This document shows positions 9,497 to 18,144 of a DNA stretch of 46,723 nucleotides, one piece after another; the stretch's first letter is position 1; the number at the start of each line of letters is the position of its first letter. Made by a program: the position numbers and the translations under genes. The notes under the pieces were generated by a model. That model was given only the letters and a program-made list of their open reading frames with translations, ran no database searches and had not been told where the DNA came from. This stretch comes from Bacteroidota bacterium (GTDB taxonomy: Bacteria > Bacteroidota > Bacteroidia > Chitinophagales > Saprospiraceae), in contig JAAEZH010000043.1 in NCBI GenBank assembly GCA_018222965.1, positions 1 to 46,723 of the forward strand, written 5' to 3'.

Positions 9497-10021
9497 TTAA
9501 TTATGAGCTTCAAATGATTTCAGATAATTGTTGAGTTTTTCCATCGGCCTTACGATGGCGATCCTTCCCGACCGGCTGAATTCGTAAATCCCTGTTTTCT
9601 CCAGGTGCAGTCGCAAGGCTTCAGTTTCTTCCGGATGCCCGGTTTTCTCCAATACGATAAACTCCGGATTGATTTCCAGAATCCGTGCATTGAATCGACG
9701 GATGATTGTCTCTGTTTGTCCGCCGGAACTCAGGGCATCGGCCGGAATTTTGTACAGTGCAATCTCCTGGTAAACGATCTCTTCATTCCGGTAAAAGAAT
9801 GCTTTGATCACGTCTACCTGTTTGTCGAGTTGGGCAACCAGTTTCTCTACCATTTCCTGATCCACCTGTACCACGATGGTAAATCGGTGAATGCCTTCAA
9901 TGGAAGAGCGCGATACCGTCAGGCTGTCAATGTTGATGTGCCGACGGGTGAATACGGACACTACCCGCGAGAGCAGGCCGGTTTTGTTTTCCGAGAATAC
10001 GGTTATGGTAAATTGTTCCAT
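9497..10021 (-). CDS. ilvN: Acetolactate synthase small (regulatory) subunit
   Basis: 174 residues with an N-terminal ACT domain (ITVFSENKTGLLSRVVSVFTRRHINIDSLTVSRSS). It binds the large subunit and gives valine feedback sensitivity in this family. It starts 12 bp downstream of ilvB, consistent with translational coupling. Some genomes name this gene ilvH. Confidence 0.93.
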   Translation of the reverse strand: MEQFTITVFSENKTGLLSRVVSVFTRRHINIDSLTVSRSSIEGIHRFTIVVQVDQEMVEKLVAQLDKQVDVIKAFFYRNEEIVYQEIALYKIPADALSSGGQTETIIRRFNARILEINPEFIVLEKTGHPEETEALRLHLEKTGIYEFSRSGRIAIVRPMEKLNNYLKSFEAHN

Positions 10022-10033
10022 GATCTATCTTTT

Positions 10034-11779
10034 CTACTCCAGGCGAATTTCAGTTACACAAGCTCCCGACGGGATGATGGGGAAGATATTCTCTTCCTTC
10101 TCCACCCGGACATGCAGCAAATAAGGGCCTTCCCAGGCAAGCATTTCTGCTATGGCTTCATCCAGTTTGGCCGGATCACTGATCTGCGCCGCTTTTACGC
10201 CAAAACCCTCGGAGATCTGACAGAAATTTGGATTCTGTAGTTCCACGGAAGAGTAGCGGCGATCAAAAAACAGCTGCTGCCACTGGCGCACCATACCGAG
10301 AAACTCATTATCCAGCAAAATGACCTTTACCGGTGCATTCCACTGAGCGAGCATGCCCAATTCCTGGATGGTCATCTGAAAACCGCCGTCTCCGACGAAG
10401 AGGACCGTGGTTTTATCCGGAGCAGCGACCTGAGCCCCAAAAGCAGCCGGCAGGCCGAAACCCATGGTGCCGGCACCACCTGAAGTGATTATTTGATTGG
10501 TGTTTTTAAATTGATAATAGCGGGCAGCTGCCATTTGGTGTTGCCCGACATCGGTGACTACAATAGCTTCTCCTTTCGTCTGGTCGGAAACCTTGCGGAT
10601 TACCTGCCCCATCCGAATTTCATTTTTGGGGTTTTCTGCCAGATCTCTGTCAATGACCTTCGATTTTTCAATCGCCTCGCACTGGCGAAATTCTTCCAGC
10701 CAGCTATTGTGTTTGCGCTCTTCTACCAGTTCGAGTAGGCCTTCGAGGGCTTCTTTGGCATCGCCGAGAATGGGCACATCGGCTTTGATATTCTTGTTGA
10801 TCTCGGAAGGATCGATTTCTATATGGATCACCTTAGCCTGTTTGGCATAGGTGTTTGTGTTTCCCGTAACCCGGTCGTCAAAACGCATACCTACTGCAAT
10901 CAAAACATCGCATTCGTTGGTCTTTATGTTGGGGCCGTAGTTGCCGTGCATGCCCAGCATACCTGTAAAGAGGCGATGGTCTGAGGGTAAAGTCGACAAT
11001 CCGTGGATGGTGGATCCAAAAGGAATTCCCGCCTTTTCGACGAAAGTCTGGAAAACCTCCTGGGCACCGGCAATCTGAATGCCATGACCAGCCAGTAAAT
11101 AGGGCTTTTGGGCATGGTTGATCAGTCGGGCCGCCTCAAGCAATGCTTCCTGCTTTACCTTTGGTTTCGGCTTATAGCTCCGAATTACCGGATTGGGCTC
11201 GTAATGAAAATCCAATTCTTCAAACTGCGCATCCTTGGTGATATCGATTACTACCGGACCCGGCCTTCCGGAATTGGCGATGTAAAAAGCTTTGGCAAAC
11301 ACCGCCGGAATATCGGCTGCTTTGGTAATTTGGTAGTTCCACTTCGTAACCGGGGAGGTACAACCCACAACATCAGTCTCCTGAAAAGCATCGGTGCCCA
11401 GCACTCGGCTGTTTACCTGTCCGGTAATGCATACCAGTGGCGTTGAGTCCATCATGGCATCGCCCAGGCCGGTTACCAGATTCATAGCCCCCGGACCGGA
11501 GGTGGCCATGCAAACACCGGTCTTGCGCCGAATACGGGCATAGCCTTCTGCGGCATGAATAGCACCTTGCTCATGACGTGGCAGAATGTGCTGCAGCCGA
11601 TCCTGATAGTGATACAAAACATCATAGACCGGCATGATTGCCCCGCCCGGATAACCAAAAATGGTTTCCACACCTTCTTCGAGCAAACAGCGTAGTACCG
11701 CTTCCGCTCCGGAGATGCGTTCGGTGGTTTTTGCTTTCGGAGTCTCCTGGAGGCTCGCGATTTTTTGTGTCGAATTCAT
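10034..11779 (-). CDS. ilvB: Acetolactate synthase large (catalytic) subunit
   Basis: ThDP enzyme forming acetolactate or acetohydroxybutyrate. 581 residues. N-terminal [15 protein letters not shown] with the catalytic glutamate in [15 protein letters not shown]; a central FAD/transhydrogenase-like domain; C-terminal ThDP-binding [38 protein letters not shown]. It begins 11 bp after ilvD. The call is secure. Confidence 0.96.
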   Translation of the reverse strand: MNSTQKIASLQETPKAKTTERISGAEAVLRCLLEEGVETIFGYPGGAIMPVYDVLYHYQDRLQHILPRHEQGAIHAAEGYARIRRKTGVCMATSGPGAMNLVTGLGDAMMDSTPLVCITGQVNSRVLGTDAFQETDVVGCTSPVTKWNYQITKAADIPAVFAKAFYIANSGRPGPVVIDITKDAQFEELDFHYEPNPVIRSYKPKPKVKQEALLEAARLINHAQKPYLLAGHGIQIAGAQEVFQTFVEKAGIPFGSTIHGLSTLPSDHRLFTGMLGMHGNYGPNIKTNECDVLIAVGMRFDDRVTGNTNTYAKQAKVIHIEIDPSEINKNIKADVPILGDAKEALEGLLELVEERKHNSWLEEFRQCEAIEKSKVIDRDLAENPKNEIRMGQVIRKVSDQTKGEAIVVTDVGQHQMAAARYYQFKNTNQIITSGGAGTMGFGLPAAFGAQVAAPDKTTVLFVGDGGFQMTIQELGMLAQWNAPVKVILLDNEFLGMVRQWQQLFFDRRYSSVELQNPNFCQISEGFGVKAAQISDPAKLDEAIAEMLAWEGPYLLHVRVEKEENIFPIIPSGACVTEIRLE

Positions 11780-11790
11780 GAGATTCAGTT

Positions 11791-13470
11791 TTATTGGTCA
11801 GTTACACAGCCTTCGCTGGCCGAGGAAACCAGTTTTTGATATTTGCGTAATGCTCCGAAATCCACTTGTTTTTCGGGAGTTTTGAAGTTTGCCTTTCGGC
11901 GAATGATCTCTGCTTCGGAGACATCCGCTTCGAGGGTGTTGTTGATGGCATCAATGGTGATTATATCTCCGTCTTCCAACAGTCCGATCAGACCACCTTG
12001 CCAGGCTTCGGGCGTAATGTGCCCAACGACAAACCCGTGGGTGCCTCCCGAAAACCGACCATCGGTGATCAGTGCGACGGAATCGCCCAGACCTGCTCCC
12101 ATAATCGCAGCGGTGGGTTTCAACATTTCGGGCATTCCCGGTCCGCCTTTCGGACCTTCGTATCGGATGACAATCACTGAACCAGGAGCGATTTCCTGAT
12201 TAATGATTGCCAGGTTGGCCGCTTTTTCGCTATCGAATACCCGGGCAGACCCCTGGAAGCGCTCCCCTTCTTTTCCTGTGATTTTTGCGACAGCACCTTC
12301 TTCTGCCAGATTGCCAAACAGAATTTGAATATGTCCGCTGGCTTTGATGGGCTTGTCTACGGGATGAATGATTGTTTGCGATTCTTTCAAACCGCCGTGT
12401 TCTTCCAGATTCTCCCCAATGGTTTTTCCGGTGACGCTGAGGCTGTTGCCATCGAGCAATCCTTCCGATAGCATCATTTTCATTACAGCGGGAACACCGC
12501 CTGCCAAATGCAGGTCTTCCATGAGGAATTTACCGCTGGGCTTCAGGTCTGCGAGGTAAGGGGTAGAATCACTGATTGCCTGGAAGTCTTTCAGCGAAAG
12601 CGGAATATCTACCGAGCGGGCAATTGCCAGTAAATGCAATACCGCATTGGTAGATCCGCCTAATACCATGATCAGGCGCATGGCGTTTTCGAAGGCCGCT
12701 CGGGTCATGATGTCCCGGGGCTTGATATCTTTTTCGAGCAGCACTTTGATCGCTTTTCCGATCCGACTGCATTCCATTTTTTTGGCTTCGCTGACTGCGG
12801 GATTGGAAGAGGTATGTGGCAGGCTCAAGCCCATCGCTTCCAGTGCGGAGGCCATGGTGTTGGCGGTATACATTCCGCCGCAGGCTCCCGGCCCGGGACA
12901 AGCTTTTTGGATGATCTGCCGAAATTCGGATTCGGGAATCTTGCCGGCGCGGTGTTCTCCCAATGCTTCGAAAGCGGATACGATGTCGAGCTTCTTTTCA
13001 GCATGGCAACCGGGTTTGATGGTGCCGCCATAAACAATCAGGGATGGGCGGTTGAGGCGTCCCAGCGCTATGGCTGCTCCCGGCATATTCTTATCGCAGC
13101 CGACGACGGTTACCAGTCCGTCGTACCACTGGGCACCGGCTACTGTTTCGATGGAGTCGGCAATGATATCCCGGGATGGCAGGGAATAGCGCATTCCTGA
13201 AGTACCCATGGAAATGCCGTCGCTCACGCCGATGGTATGAAAGACCAGTCCGATCAGATCTTCCTGTTGAACATGCTCCTTGATATCGAATGCCAATCCA
13301 TTGAGGTGCATATTGCAGGGGTTGCCTTCCCAGCCGGTACTGGCAATGCCGATCTGTGGTTTTTTCAGATCTTCTGTCGAAAGCCCAATGGCGTGCAACA
13401 TGGCCTGCGCTGCCGGCTGGGTATCATCCTGGGTGATCGTTCGACTGTATTTATTCAGCTTGTCTGACAT
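11791..13470 (-). CDS. ilvD: Dihydroxy-acid dehydratase
   Basis: Iron-sulfur enzyme converting dihydroxy acids to the 2-oxo acids of valine and isoleucine. From the ATG at 13470 it has 559 residues ([14 protein letters not shown]); a TTG 21 bp upstream is in frame but overlaps the run of bases just after the attenuator hairpin and is less likely. The cluster cysteines are visible in [19 protein letters not shown] and GACGGMYTA, and the C-terminal [19 protein letters not shown] is present. It is the first gene of the operon, 19 bp after the T-run of the leader terminator. Confidence 0.96.
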   Translation of the reverse strand: MSDKLNKYSRTITQDDTQPAAQAMLHAIGLSTEDLKKPQIGIASTGWEGNPCNMHLNGLAFDIKEHVQQEDLIGLVFHTIGVSDGISMGTSGMRYSLPSRDIIADSIETVAGAQWYDGLVTVVGCDKNMPGAAIALGRLNRPSLIVYGGTIKPGCHAEKKLDIVSAFEALGEHRAGKIPESEFRQIIQKACPGPGACGGMYTANTMASALEAMGLSLPHTSSNPAVSEAKKMECSRIGKAIKVLLEKDIKPRDIMTRAAFENAMRLIMVLGGSTNAVLHLLAIARSVDIPLSLKDFQAISDSTPYLADLKPSGKFLMEDLHLAGGVPAVMKMMLSEGLLDGNSLSVTGKTIGENLEEHGGLKESQTIIHPVDKPIKASGHIQILFGNLAEEGAVAKITGKEGERFQGSARVFDSEKAANLAIINQEIAPGSVIVIRYEGPKGGPGMPEMLKPTAAIMGAGLGDSVALITDGRFSGGTHGFVVGHITPEAWQGGLIGLLEDGDIITIDAINNTLEADVSEAEIIRRKANFKTPEKQVDFGALRKYQKLVSSASEGCVTDQ

Positions 13471-13489
13471 GTTTCGTTTTAGTGAGTCC

Positions 13490-13527
13490 AAAAAAAAAGA
13501 GCCGTTCCCCTGCAGGAACGGCTCTTT
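13490..13527 (-). terminator. Attenuator terminator of the ilv operon
   Basis: On the minus strand a perfect 13-bp stem (AAAGAGCCGTTCC / GGAACGGCTCTTT, loop of 6) is followed by nine T. It lies between the leader peptide stop (13550) and the ilvD start (13470), which is the place of an attenuator, not of an operon end. Confidence 0.9.
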
Positions 13528-13549
13528 CGTGAATCAAATACGGGACCAT

Positions 13550-13633
13550 TCAGGGATCGGATCGGTTGACCTTCCTGTTAATAATAATGTCCACAATAAT
13601 TTGATCCACTTGATATCTCATAACGAGAGCCAT
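13550..13633 (-). CDS. ilv leader peptide (Ile/Val-rich)
   Basis: A 27-codon frame on the minus strand, or 23 codons from the second in-frame ATG at 13621. The centre reads QVDQIIVDIIINRKV: Ile-Ile-Val-Asp-Ile-Ile-Ile within seven codons, all Ile codons being ATT. The stop is 22 nt before the terminator stem. The peptide content fits ribosome-mediated attenuation by charged Ile- and Val-tRNA for the ilvDBNCA genes downstream. The segment GGCTCTCGT at the leader start could pair with ACG..AGAGCC at the base of the terminator, with a two-base bulge, as an antiterminator; this is tentative. Confidence 0.82.
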   Translation of the reverse strand: MALVMRYQVDQIIVDIIINRKVNRSDP

Positions 13634-13750
13634 ACCCTGTCAGGGGAACAGCGTTTAACCATTTATTGATTTGATATTTTTCAGCGTTTTTCTCGAAATT
13701 GCTTCCGATCCGAACGCTCAACAAGCACGTTTAACCTTGCTTGTATGGGT

Positions 13751-13782
13751 CAAATGTATTTCAAATTTTGATTTGGATCAAG
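13751..13782 (-). promoter_or_regulatory. Candidate promoter of the ilv operon
   Basis: The -7 box TACATTTG (13751-13758) matches the Bacteroidota consensus TAnnTTTG exactly. A TTG (within CTTG, 13779-13782) lies 20 bp upstream. The expected start of transcription is about 13744, giving a leader of roughly 270 nt before ilvD. Confidence 0.6.
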
Positions 13783-13819
13783 CCCCTCCATGCAGAAGGA
13801 CTCCTTTAGGGGAATTTAT

Positions 13820-13840
13820 TTAGTGTAATTATTACGCTAA
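13820..13840. promoter_or_regulatory. Near-perfect palindrome upstream of the ilv promoter
   Basis: Arms TTAGTGTAAT and ATTACGCTAA surround one T and match at 9 of 10 positions. It lies about 40 bp upstream of the -33 box of the ilv promoter. The TAG..AATTATT..CTA character recalls Lrp/AsnC-type sites, although the spacing is longer than in the classical site. The assignment is an inference. Confidence 0.35.
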
Positions 13841-13899
13841 CTAATTGAACCTTAGTAAATAGCGGGAAATTGATTTTTTTTGAAATTTTTATTGGTGAT

Positions 13900-16077
13900 T
13901 TATCGAGTTTGGAGGTCATTTGCTGCAAAAGTCCTGCTTTTTGCTTTTTTTGAAAAGCCCGGATTTGGGCTTTCCGTCACTTTCAGAATGTCACTGAGTA
14001 ATCCACGGGCTGTTACATCCAGTCCGGCACCTGCTCCCTGAATGACCATGGGTTGCCGGTACGATTCTGAGTAAATTTCGAAGATCGAATCGGCTCCCCG
14101 TACCTGACCCAGACTGCTTTCTACCGGAACATCCTGAAGTTGTACCGAGAGTTTTCCCTTTAGAATATCGACTTCGCCTACATAGCGAAGCACGTGATTC
14201 GCCGGAAGGCCGGCCTTTCTTTTTTCAAAGTGTTCATCCAGGATTTCCCGCTGACTCAGGAAAGAATTGAGTTCGCGGGTGTGGAGCAGGGCTTTCGGGA
14301 TCAGGCTTTCAACCTGTACGTCTTCCAAATTGGATTCAAGCTGTAACTCCCGGGCAAGAATCAGTAATTTTCGGGCTACGTCCATGCCGTCGAGATCCTC
14401 TCTGGGATCGGGTTCGGTAAGTCCGAATTGCCGGGCTTCTTCAAGAATTTCGGAAAAGGAGAGTTCTCTTCTGCCGAAGCGATTAAACAAATAGCTCAGA
14501 GACCCCGAGAATACACCGCGTATTTTTCGGATTTGCTCCCCACTTTCATGCAGTTCCCGGATGGTGCTGATGAGGGGTAATCCGGCCCCGACATTGGTTT
14601 CATACCTGAATGTACGCTGGTACTTTTGGAGGTTATTCCGCAATTCGGCGTAAGCCTCAAAAGGAAAAGTATTGGCTGTTTTGTTGGCAGAAACAAGGTG
14701 GAATCCCGCTGCCAGCAGATCGTTATACCGGCTCGACAAGCGATCGCCCGAAGTGGCATCAATAGCAATGAGGTTTTCAAAGTTTTTGTCCCGCACATAA
14801 TCCAGCAAATCATCCAACTGATAGGAAATGCCCTGTTGAATAGCCTTTGGATGCCAGCCTTCAGCCAGGTTTTCATCCGAAAGAATCAGGCTGGAGCTGT
14901 TGGCGACTGCAATAACTTTTAGGTCAATTCCTTTCTTGAGCAGGATCTTTTCCCGGCTTTCACGAATTTGCTTTAGCAGCGTTGAACCAACGGCGCCGGG
15001 ACCAAAGAGCGCAAGATTCCAGGTGACAGCTTTTTGGTTTTGACTTTCGTCGGAATCGGAGCGAGCAGAACCATTTACCCTCGGAACCGGAAATGTCTGT
15101 TGCAGCATTTGATTCAGCTGGTCAAACTCAATCAAAAATGCATCATGCCCGTGTATGGAATCGATTTCCGAATAGTGTGCTTCCACTCCGGCTTTTCGAA
15201 GCAGGTGGTGGCTGCGTTTATTTTCCCCGGCTTCGAAAAAGATATCTGAATTGACTGCAATCTGATGCACTTTGGATTTAATAGAACTCAAAACGGCTTG
15301 TACGGATTCTCTGCCCCGACTAATATCAATGCTGCTGAGCAAATGATTCATGGTCTTATAGGATTGAATGCTGAAGCGGTTCTTGAGCTTTATCCCATGG
15401 TGTAGCAACCAGCTTTCCACCTGAAAAGAGTTCTGTAAATCCTGTTTTTTGCGCCCAAATTTTTCCGTAAAGGAGGTACCCGAGCGGTAAAAAAGCATAG
15501 CCATCATGCGTGCGATTTCCAGGGGGCGTCTGGAATGCTGGAGGATTTCCTCTTGTACCCGGTTATGGGCAATTATCCAATCGGTTGCCTTCCAGTCGGC
15601 AGCAATGGGGACCAGGTGTTTGCTTAGATCAGGTTGAAGGGCTGCCAGTTCCCAGGCGATTCCACCTCCCAGCGATCCACCAATGATGGCATGCAGTTTT
15701 TTGATTCCCAACTGGCGCAATCCAAGCCCAAAAAGGCGGGCAATATCTCTGGCTGTGTACAGATCATGCCGGGGCAGGATAGCGGTTTTTCGTCCGGAGA
15801 AGCCATTGCCGGGAATGTCGAAAGCCAGGATGCTGTAATGTCGGGTATCGATGGTCATGCCATCGCCGATGAGGTAGTTCCACCAGCCGGCTTCTCCGGC
15901 AACAGCAGAGTTTCCCGTGAGGGCGTGGATGACAAGGACAACTGGGGCACTTCCCAGCGGTTGACCAAAAACCTGCCAGGAAAGTTCCTGGTTTTCTACC
16001 AGCTCTCCTTTTTCGGTGATGAATTTTTGTATCTGCAGAAATTGCAGATTTTGTTGTTGAGTGGTTTCAGCAAGCAT
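13900..16077 (-). CDS. Fused homoserine O-acetyltransferase / homoserine dehydrogenase
   Basis: A two-enzyme fusion. The N-terminal part (about residues 1-330) is a MetX-type alpha/beta hydrolase that acetylates homoserine: HALTGNSAVAG, the nucleophile Ser in GGSLGGG, the catalytic His in IHGHDAFL. The C-terminal part (from about residue 350) is homoserine dehydrogenase: NAD(P)-binding FGPGAVGSTLL, the SANKTAN lysine, the GVFSGSLSYLF motif and the substrate segment DPREDLDGMDVARKL. The frame opens at 16179, inside metY; the ATG at 16077 (MLAETTQQ, 725 residues) avoids that overlap and begins where MetX proteins begin. It follows metY by 49 bp. One chain thus makes homoserine and commits it to methionine. 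Confidence 0.9.
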   Translation of the reverse strand: MLAETTQQQNLQFLQIQKFITEKGELVENQELSWQVFGQPLGSAPVVLVIHALTGNSAVAGEAGWWNYLIGDGMTIDTRHYSILAFDIPGNGFSGRKTAILPRHDLYTARDIARLFGLGLRQLGIKKLHAIIGGSLGGGIAWELAALQPDLSKHLVPIAADWKATDWIIAHNRVQEEILQHSRRPLEIARMMAMLFYRSGTSFTEKFGRKKQDLQNSFQVESWLLHHGIKLKNRFSIQSYKTMNHLLSSIDISRGRESVQAVLSSIKSKVHQIAVNSDIFFEAGENKRSHHLLRKAGVEAHYSEIDSIHGHDAFLIEFDQLNQMLQQTFPVPRVNGSARSDSDESQNQKAVTWNLALFGPGAVGSTLLKQIRESREKILLKKGIDLKVIAVANSSSLILSDENLAEGWHPKAIQQGISYQLDDLLDYVRDKNFENLIAIDATSGDRLSSRYNDLLAAGFHLVSANKTANTFPFEAYAELRNNLQKYQRTFRYETNVGAGLPLISTIRELHESGEQIRKIRGVFSGSLSYLFNRFGRRELSFSEILEEARQFGLTEPDPREDLDGMDVARKLLILARELQLESNLEDVQVESLIPKALLHTRELNSFLSQREILDEHFEKRKAGLPANHVLRYVGEVDILKGKLSVQLQDVPVESSLGQVRGADSIFEIYSESYRQPMVIQGAGAGLDVTARGLLSDILKVTESPNPGFSKKAKSRTFAANDLQTR

Positions 16078-16091
16078 GGGTTTATTTTTTA

Positions 16092-16116
16092 GGGCCGGCA
16101 GACTTTCTGCCGACCC
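16092..16116 (-). other. Intercistronic hairpin metY-metX::hom
   Basis: A stem of 11 bp with one wobble pair (GTCGGCAGA / TCTGCCGGC as core) and a 3-nt loop sits in the 49-bp gap. No T-run follows on the minus strand, so it is more likely an mRNA-processing or stabilising hairpin than a terminator. Confidence 0.5.
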
Positions 16117-16126
16117 AGGGAGTTTG

Positions 16127-17422
16127 TTATTGAGCAAATTGAGGTTGAGGGATGGCCTGGAGTGCCTGTTCGAGATCATTTATCAGGTCATTGATATCTT
16201 CAATGCCGACTGATAACCGGATCAGATCCTTGCTGACACCAGCCTGAATTTGTTCGTCATCAGACAACTGCTGATGCGTCGTACTGGCCGGGTGAATGAT
16301 CAGGGATTTGGTATCTCCAATATTGGCCAGCAGGGAAAAGACTTTGGTACTGTCCACCAGTTTTTGGGCCGCTTCAAAGCCGCCTTTTAATCCGAAGGTC
16401 AGCACACCGCTTTGGCCTTCCGGCAAATACTTTTGCGCCAGTTTGTAGCTGGAATGGGAGGGGAGTCCGGGGTAGCTGACCCAGGCAACTTCTTCGCGGG
16501 TTTCCAGCCATTGCGCCAGTTTTAGGGCGTTTTCACTGTGCTTTTTGATGCGAAGCGGCAGGGTTTCCAATCCCTGAAGAATTTGAAAGGCATTGAAGGG
16601 GCTCAGTGCGCCGCCCAGATCCCGCAGTCCTTCCAGTCGGATCTTGGCAATGTAGGCTGCTTCGCCCAAAGCTTCGGAGTAAACCAGGCCGTGATACCCC
16701 GGAGAAGGTTCTGTAAATTCCGGGAATTTTCCGTTGGTCCAATCGAAGTTTCCGGCGTCTACGATAGCTCCGCCAAGCGAATTTCCTTGTCCGCCGATGT
16801 ACTTGGTCAGGGAGTATAAAACGATGTTGGCACCGTATTCGATGGGTTGGAGGAGGTAGGGAGTAGCCACCGTGTTGTCTACGATAAGGGGAACTCTGTA
16901 TTCCTTTGCGATCTTAGCGACAGCTTCGAGATTGGGAACATCCAGTTTGGGATTGCCAAGCGTTTCCAGATAAATGGCGCGGGTGTTTTCAAGGGCAGCC
17001 CGGCGAAAGTTTTCAGGCTCTGAAGGATCTACAAAAGTGGTGGTGATGCCAAGGCGGGGGAGCGTATGATTGAAGAGATTGAAAGTGCCGCCGTAGAGGC
17101 TGTTGGAGGAAACGATATGGTCTCCGGCTCGAAGGAGGGTCAGGAGAGCCGTGGATATTGCCGAGGTGCCTGAGGCTGTGACCACCGCTCCAATGCCTCC
17201 GTCCAATGCGGCGAGCCGTTGCTCCAGGATGTCATTGGTGGGGTTGTTTAGTCGGGTGTAGATGAACCCCAGTTCGGCCAGTGAAAACAGATTGGCAGCG
17301 TGTTGGGTATCTTTAAAAACATAGGAGGTGGACTGATAGATTGGTACCGCCCGGGTTCCTTCTGTTTTGGTGGTGTCGTGTCCGGCGTGAAGTGCTTTTG
17401 TGGAAAAATTTTGAAAGCTCAT
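16127..17422 (-). CDS. metY: O-acetylhomoserine sulfhydrylase
   Basis: PLP enzyme of the Cys/Met-metabolism family. It converts O-acetylhomoserine and sulfide to homocysteine. 431 residues, the length of MetY, whereas MetB/MetC enzymes are about 380-400. The PLP lysine is in YSLTKYIGGQGNSLGG (about K207); SGTSAISTALL and the tyrosine of IYTRLNNPTND are present. ATG at 17422. It is the first structural gene after two leader peptide/terminator units and is followed by the gene that makes its substrate. Cystathionine gamma-synthase activity cannot be excluded by eye, but length and context favour MetY. Confidence 0.9.
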   Translation of the reverse strand: MSFQNFSTKALHAGHDTTKTEGTRAVPIYQSTSYVFKDTQHAANLFSLAELGFIYTRLNNPTNDILEQRLAALDGGIGAVVTASGTSAISTALLTLLRAGDHIVSSNSLYGGTFNLFNHTLPRLGITTTFVDPSEPENFRRAALENTRAIYLETLGNPKLDVPNLEAVAKIAKEYRVPLIVDNTVATPYLLQPIEYGANIVLYSLTKYIGGQGNSLGGAIVDAGNFDWTNGKFPEFTEPSPGYHGLVYSEALGEAAYIAKIRLEGLRDLGGALSPFNAFQILQGLETLPLRIKKHSENALKLAQWLETREEVAWVSYPGLPSHSSYKLAQKYLPEGQSGVLTFGLKGGFEAAQKLVDSTKVFSLLANIGDTKSLIIHPASTTHQQLSDDEQIQAGVSKDLIRLSVGIEDINDLINDLEQALQAIPQPQFAQ

Positions 17423-17449
17423 GATTGATGAAATTTATTGAAATGACAT

Positions 17450-17484
17450 AAAAAAAGCCCCTTTAGCGAGTGCCAAAGGAGCTT
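17450..17484 (-). terminator. Second attenuator terminator before metY
   Basis: On the minus strand a 13-bp stem with two G-T type pairs (AAGCTCCTTTGGC / GCTAAAGGGGCTT, loop ACTC) is followed by seven T. It ends 27 bp before the metY start and 32 nt after the stop of leader peptide 2. Confidence 0.88.
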
Positions 17485-17516
17485 GTGAAAAGTTCTTATG
17501 ATGATTAATAAAAGAC

Positions 17517-17630
17517 TTAACTCAGGTGATCCTCCGGCAGGGGTATACGCATACAGCAACACATACACATCATCATGCGCATCATGTTGAAACCAGACTT
17601 TTTGCCTTGCGTATTTGCCGGTTGAGACAT
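17517..17630 (-). CDS. Leader peptide 2 of the met operon (Met/Cys-rich)
   Basis: A 37-codon frame starting at an ATG. After a neutral N-terminus it carries the run MMRMMMCMCCCM (residues 16-27): 7 Met and 4 Cys in 12 codons. It ends in TAA 32 nt before terminator 2. The amino acids are the product of the operon and its sulfur-metabolism partner, which is the mark of a ribosome-stalling leader. It is too short for usual gene finders. Confidence 0.85.
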   Translation of the reverse strand: MSQPANTQGKKSGFNMMRMMMCMCCCMRIPLPEDHLS

Positions 17631-17643
17631 ATTCTTAAAAATG

Positions 17644-17682
17644 AAAAGCCCCGCTTCGATGTAAAATGGAAGCGGGGCTTTT
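17644..17682 (-). terminator. First attenuator terminator before metY
   Basis: A perfect 14-bp stem (AAAAGCCCCGCTTC / GAAGCGGGGCTTTT) with an 11-nt loop, followed by CA and five T on the minus strand. It lies 26 nt after the stop of leader peptide 1 and upstream of leader peptide 2. Confidence 0.9.
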
Positions 17683-17708
17683 GTGATTATAATTTATGAA
17701 AACTGCAA

Positions 17709-17771
17709 TCAAATCCCGCTGTTGCGACGGCAACACATCATGGACTTCATATTACAGATCATTGTATTCAT
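17709..17771 (-). CDS. Leader peptide 1 of the met operon (Met/Cys-rich)
   Basis: A 20-codon frame beginning MNTMICNMKSMMCC: 5 Met and 3 Cys in the first 14 codons, then RRNSGI and TGA. It is followed 26 nt later by terminator 1. With leader peptide 2 it forms two complete attenuators in series. Confidence 0.82.
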   Translation of the reverse strand: MNTMICNMKSMMCCRRNSGI

Positions 17772-17789
17772 TGCTAAAAATTGATAGTG

Positions 17790-17821
17790 CAAGTTTACGG
17801 GCAATTTGGGGAGAATGTCAA
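17790..17821 (-). promoter_or_regulatory. Candidate promoter of the met operon
   Basis: TTG (17819-17821, within TTGACA) is separated by 21 bp from TAAACTTG (17790-17797), which differs from TAnnTTTG at one fixed position. The expected transcript would start about 12 nt before leader peptide 1. Confidence 0.5.
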
Positions 17822-17879
17822 GCCTTTCGGCGAATAAATTATTTTTTTCCGAATTGAAAAGGTTGTGTTGATGTTTTAA

Positions 17880-18144
17880 GTCGTTGATTTATAGCTTGTT
17901 CCGTTCATTCCGTTCATTCCGTTCATTCCGTAAATACGTGGAACGTAGTACGTATGTAGCTCCACTCAACCAACCGCCGAGCAAAGCAAGGCGACTCTCC
18001 CGGAAGGAAGGAATCCACGATTCCAAACTGACCTCCCCCGGAGGAATGGAGCGAAGCGGAATGACGACCTCAACCAAAACGAGTGTGCCGGTGAAATAGT
18101 GAAAGGTGAAATGGTGTTCTATTCCTAAAATCGAATTAAACGAA
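17880..18144. repeat. Gene-free stretch with GTTCATTCC repeats and related modules
   Basis: Holds three to four copies of the 9-mer GTTCATTCC (about 17887-17930), then ACGTGGAACGTAGTACGT (from about 17936), then at about 18089-18117 GGTGAAATAGTGAAAGGTGAAAT. Module types and order match the cluster at 2993-3345. I see no gene here; a short plus-strand frame at 17884-18099 is a shadow of the repeat. Confidence 0.75.

Noticed and set aside
17450-17790. SAM riboswitch upstream of metY
   Set aside because: I see none of the usual SAM-I/II layout; the region is instead fully accounted for by two short reading frames and two terminators. A covariance-model search would settle it.
17884-18099. 71-codon frame after the met leader
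   Set aside because: Its start consists of Phe-Arg-Ser repeats from the GTTCATTCC array; no protein character follows.
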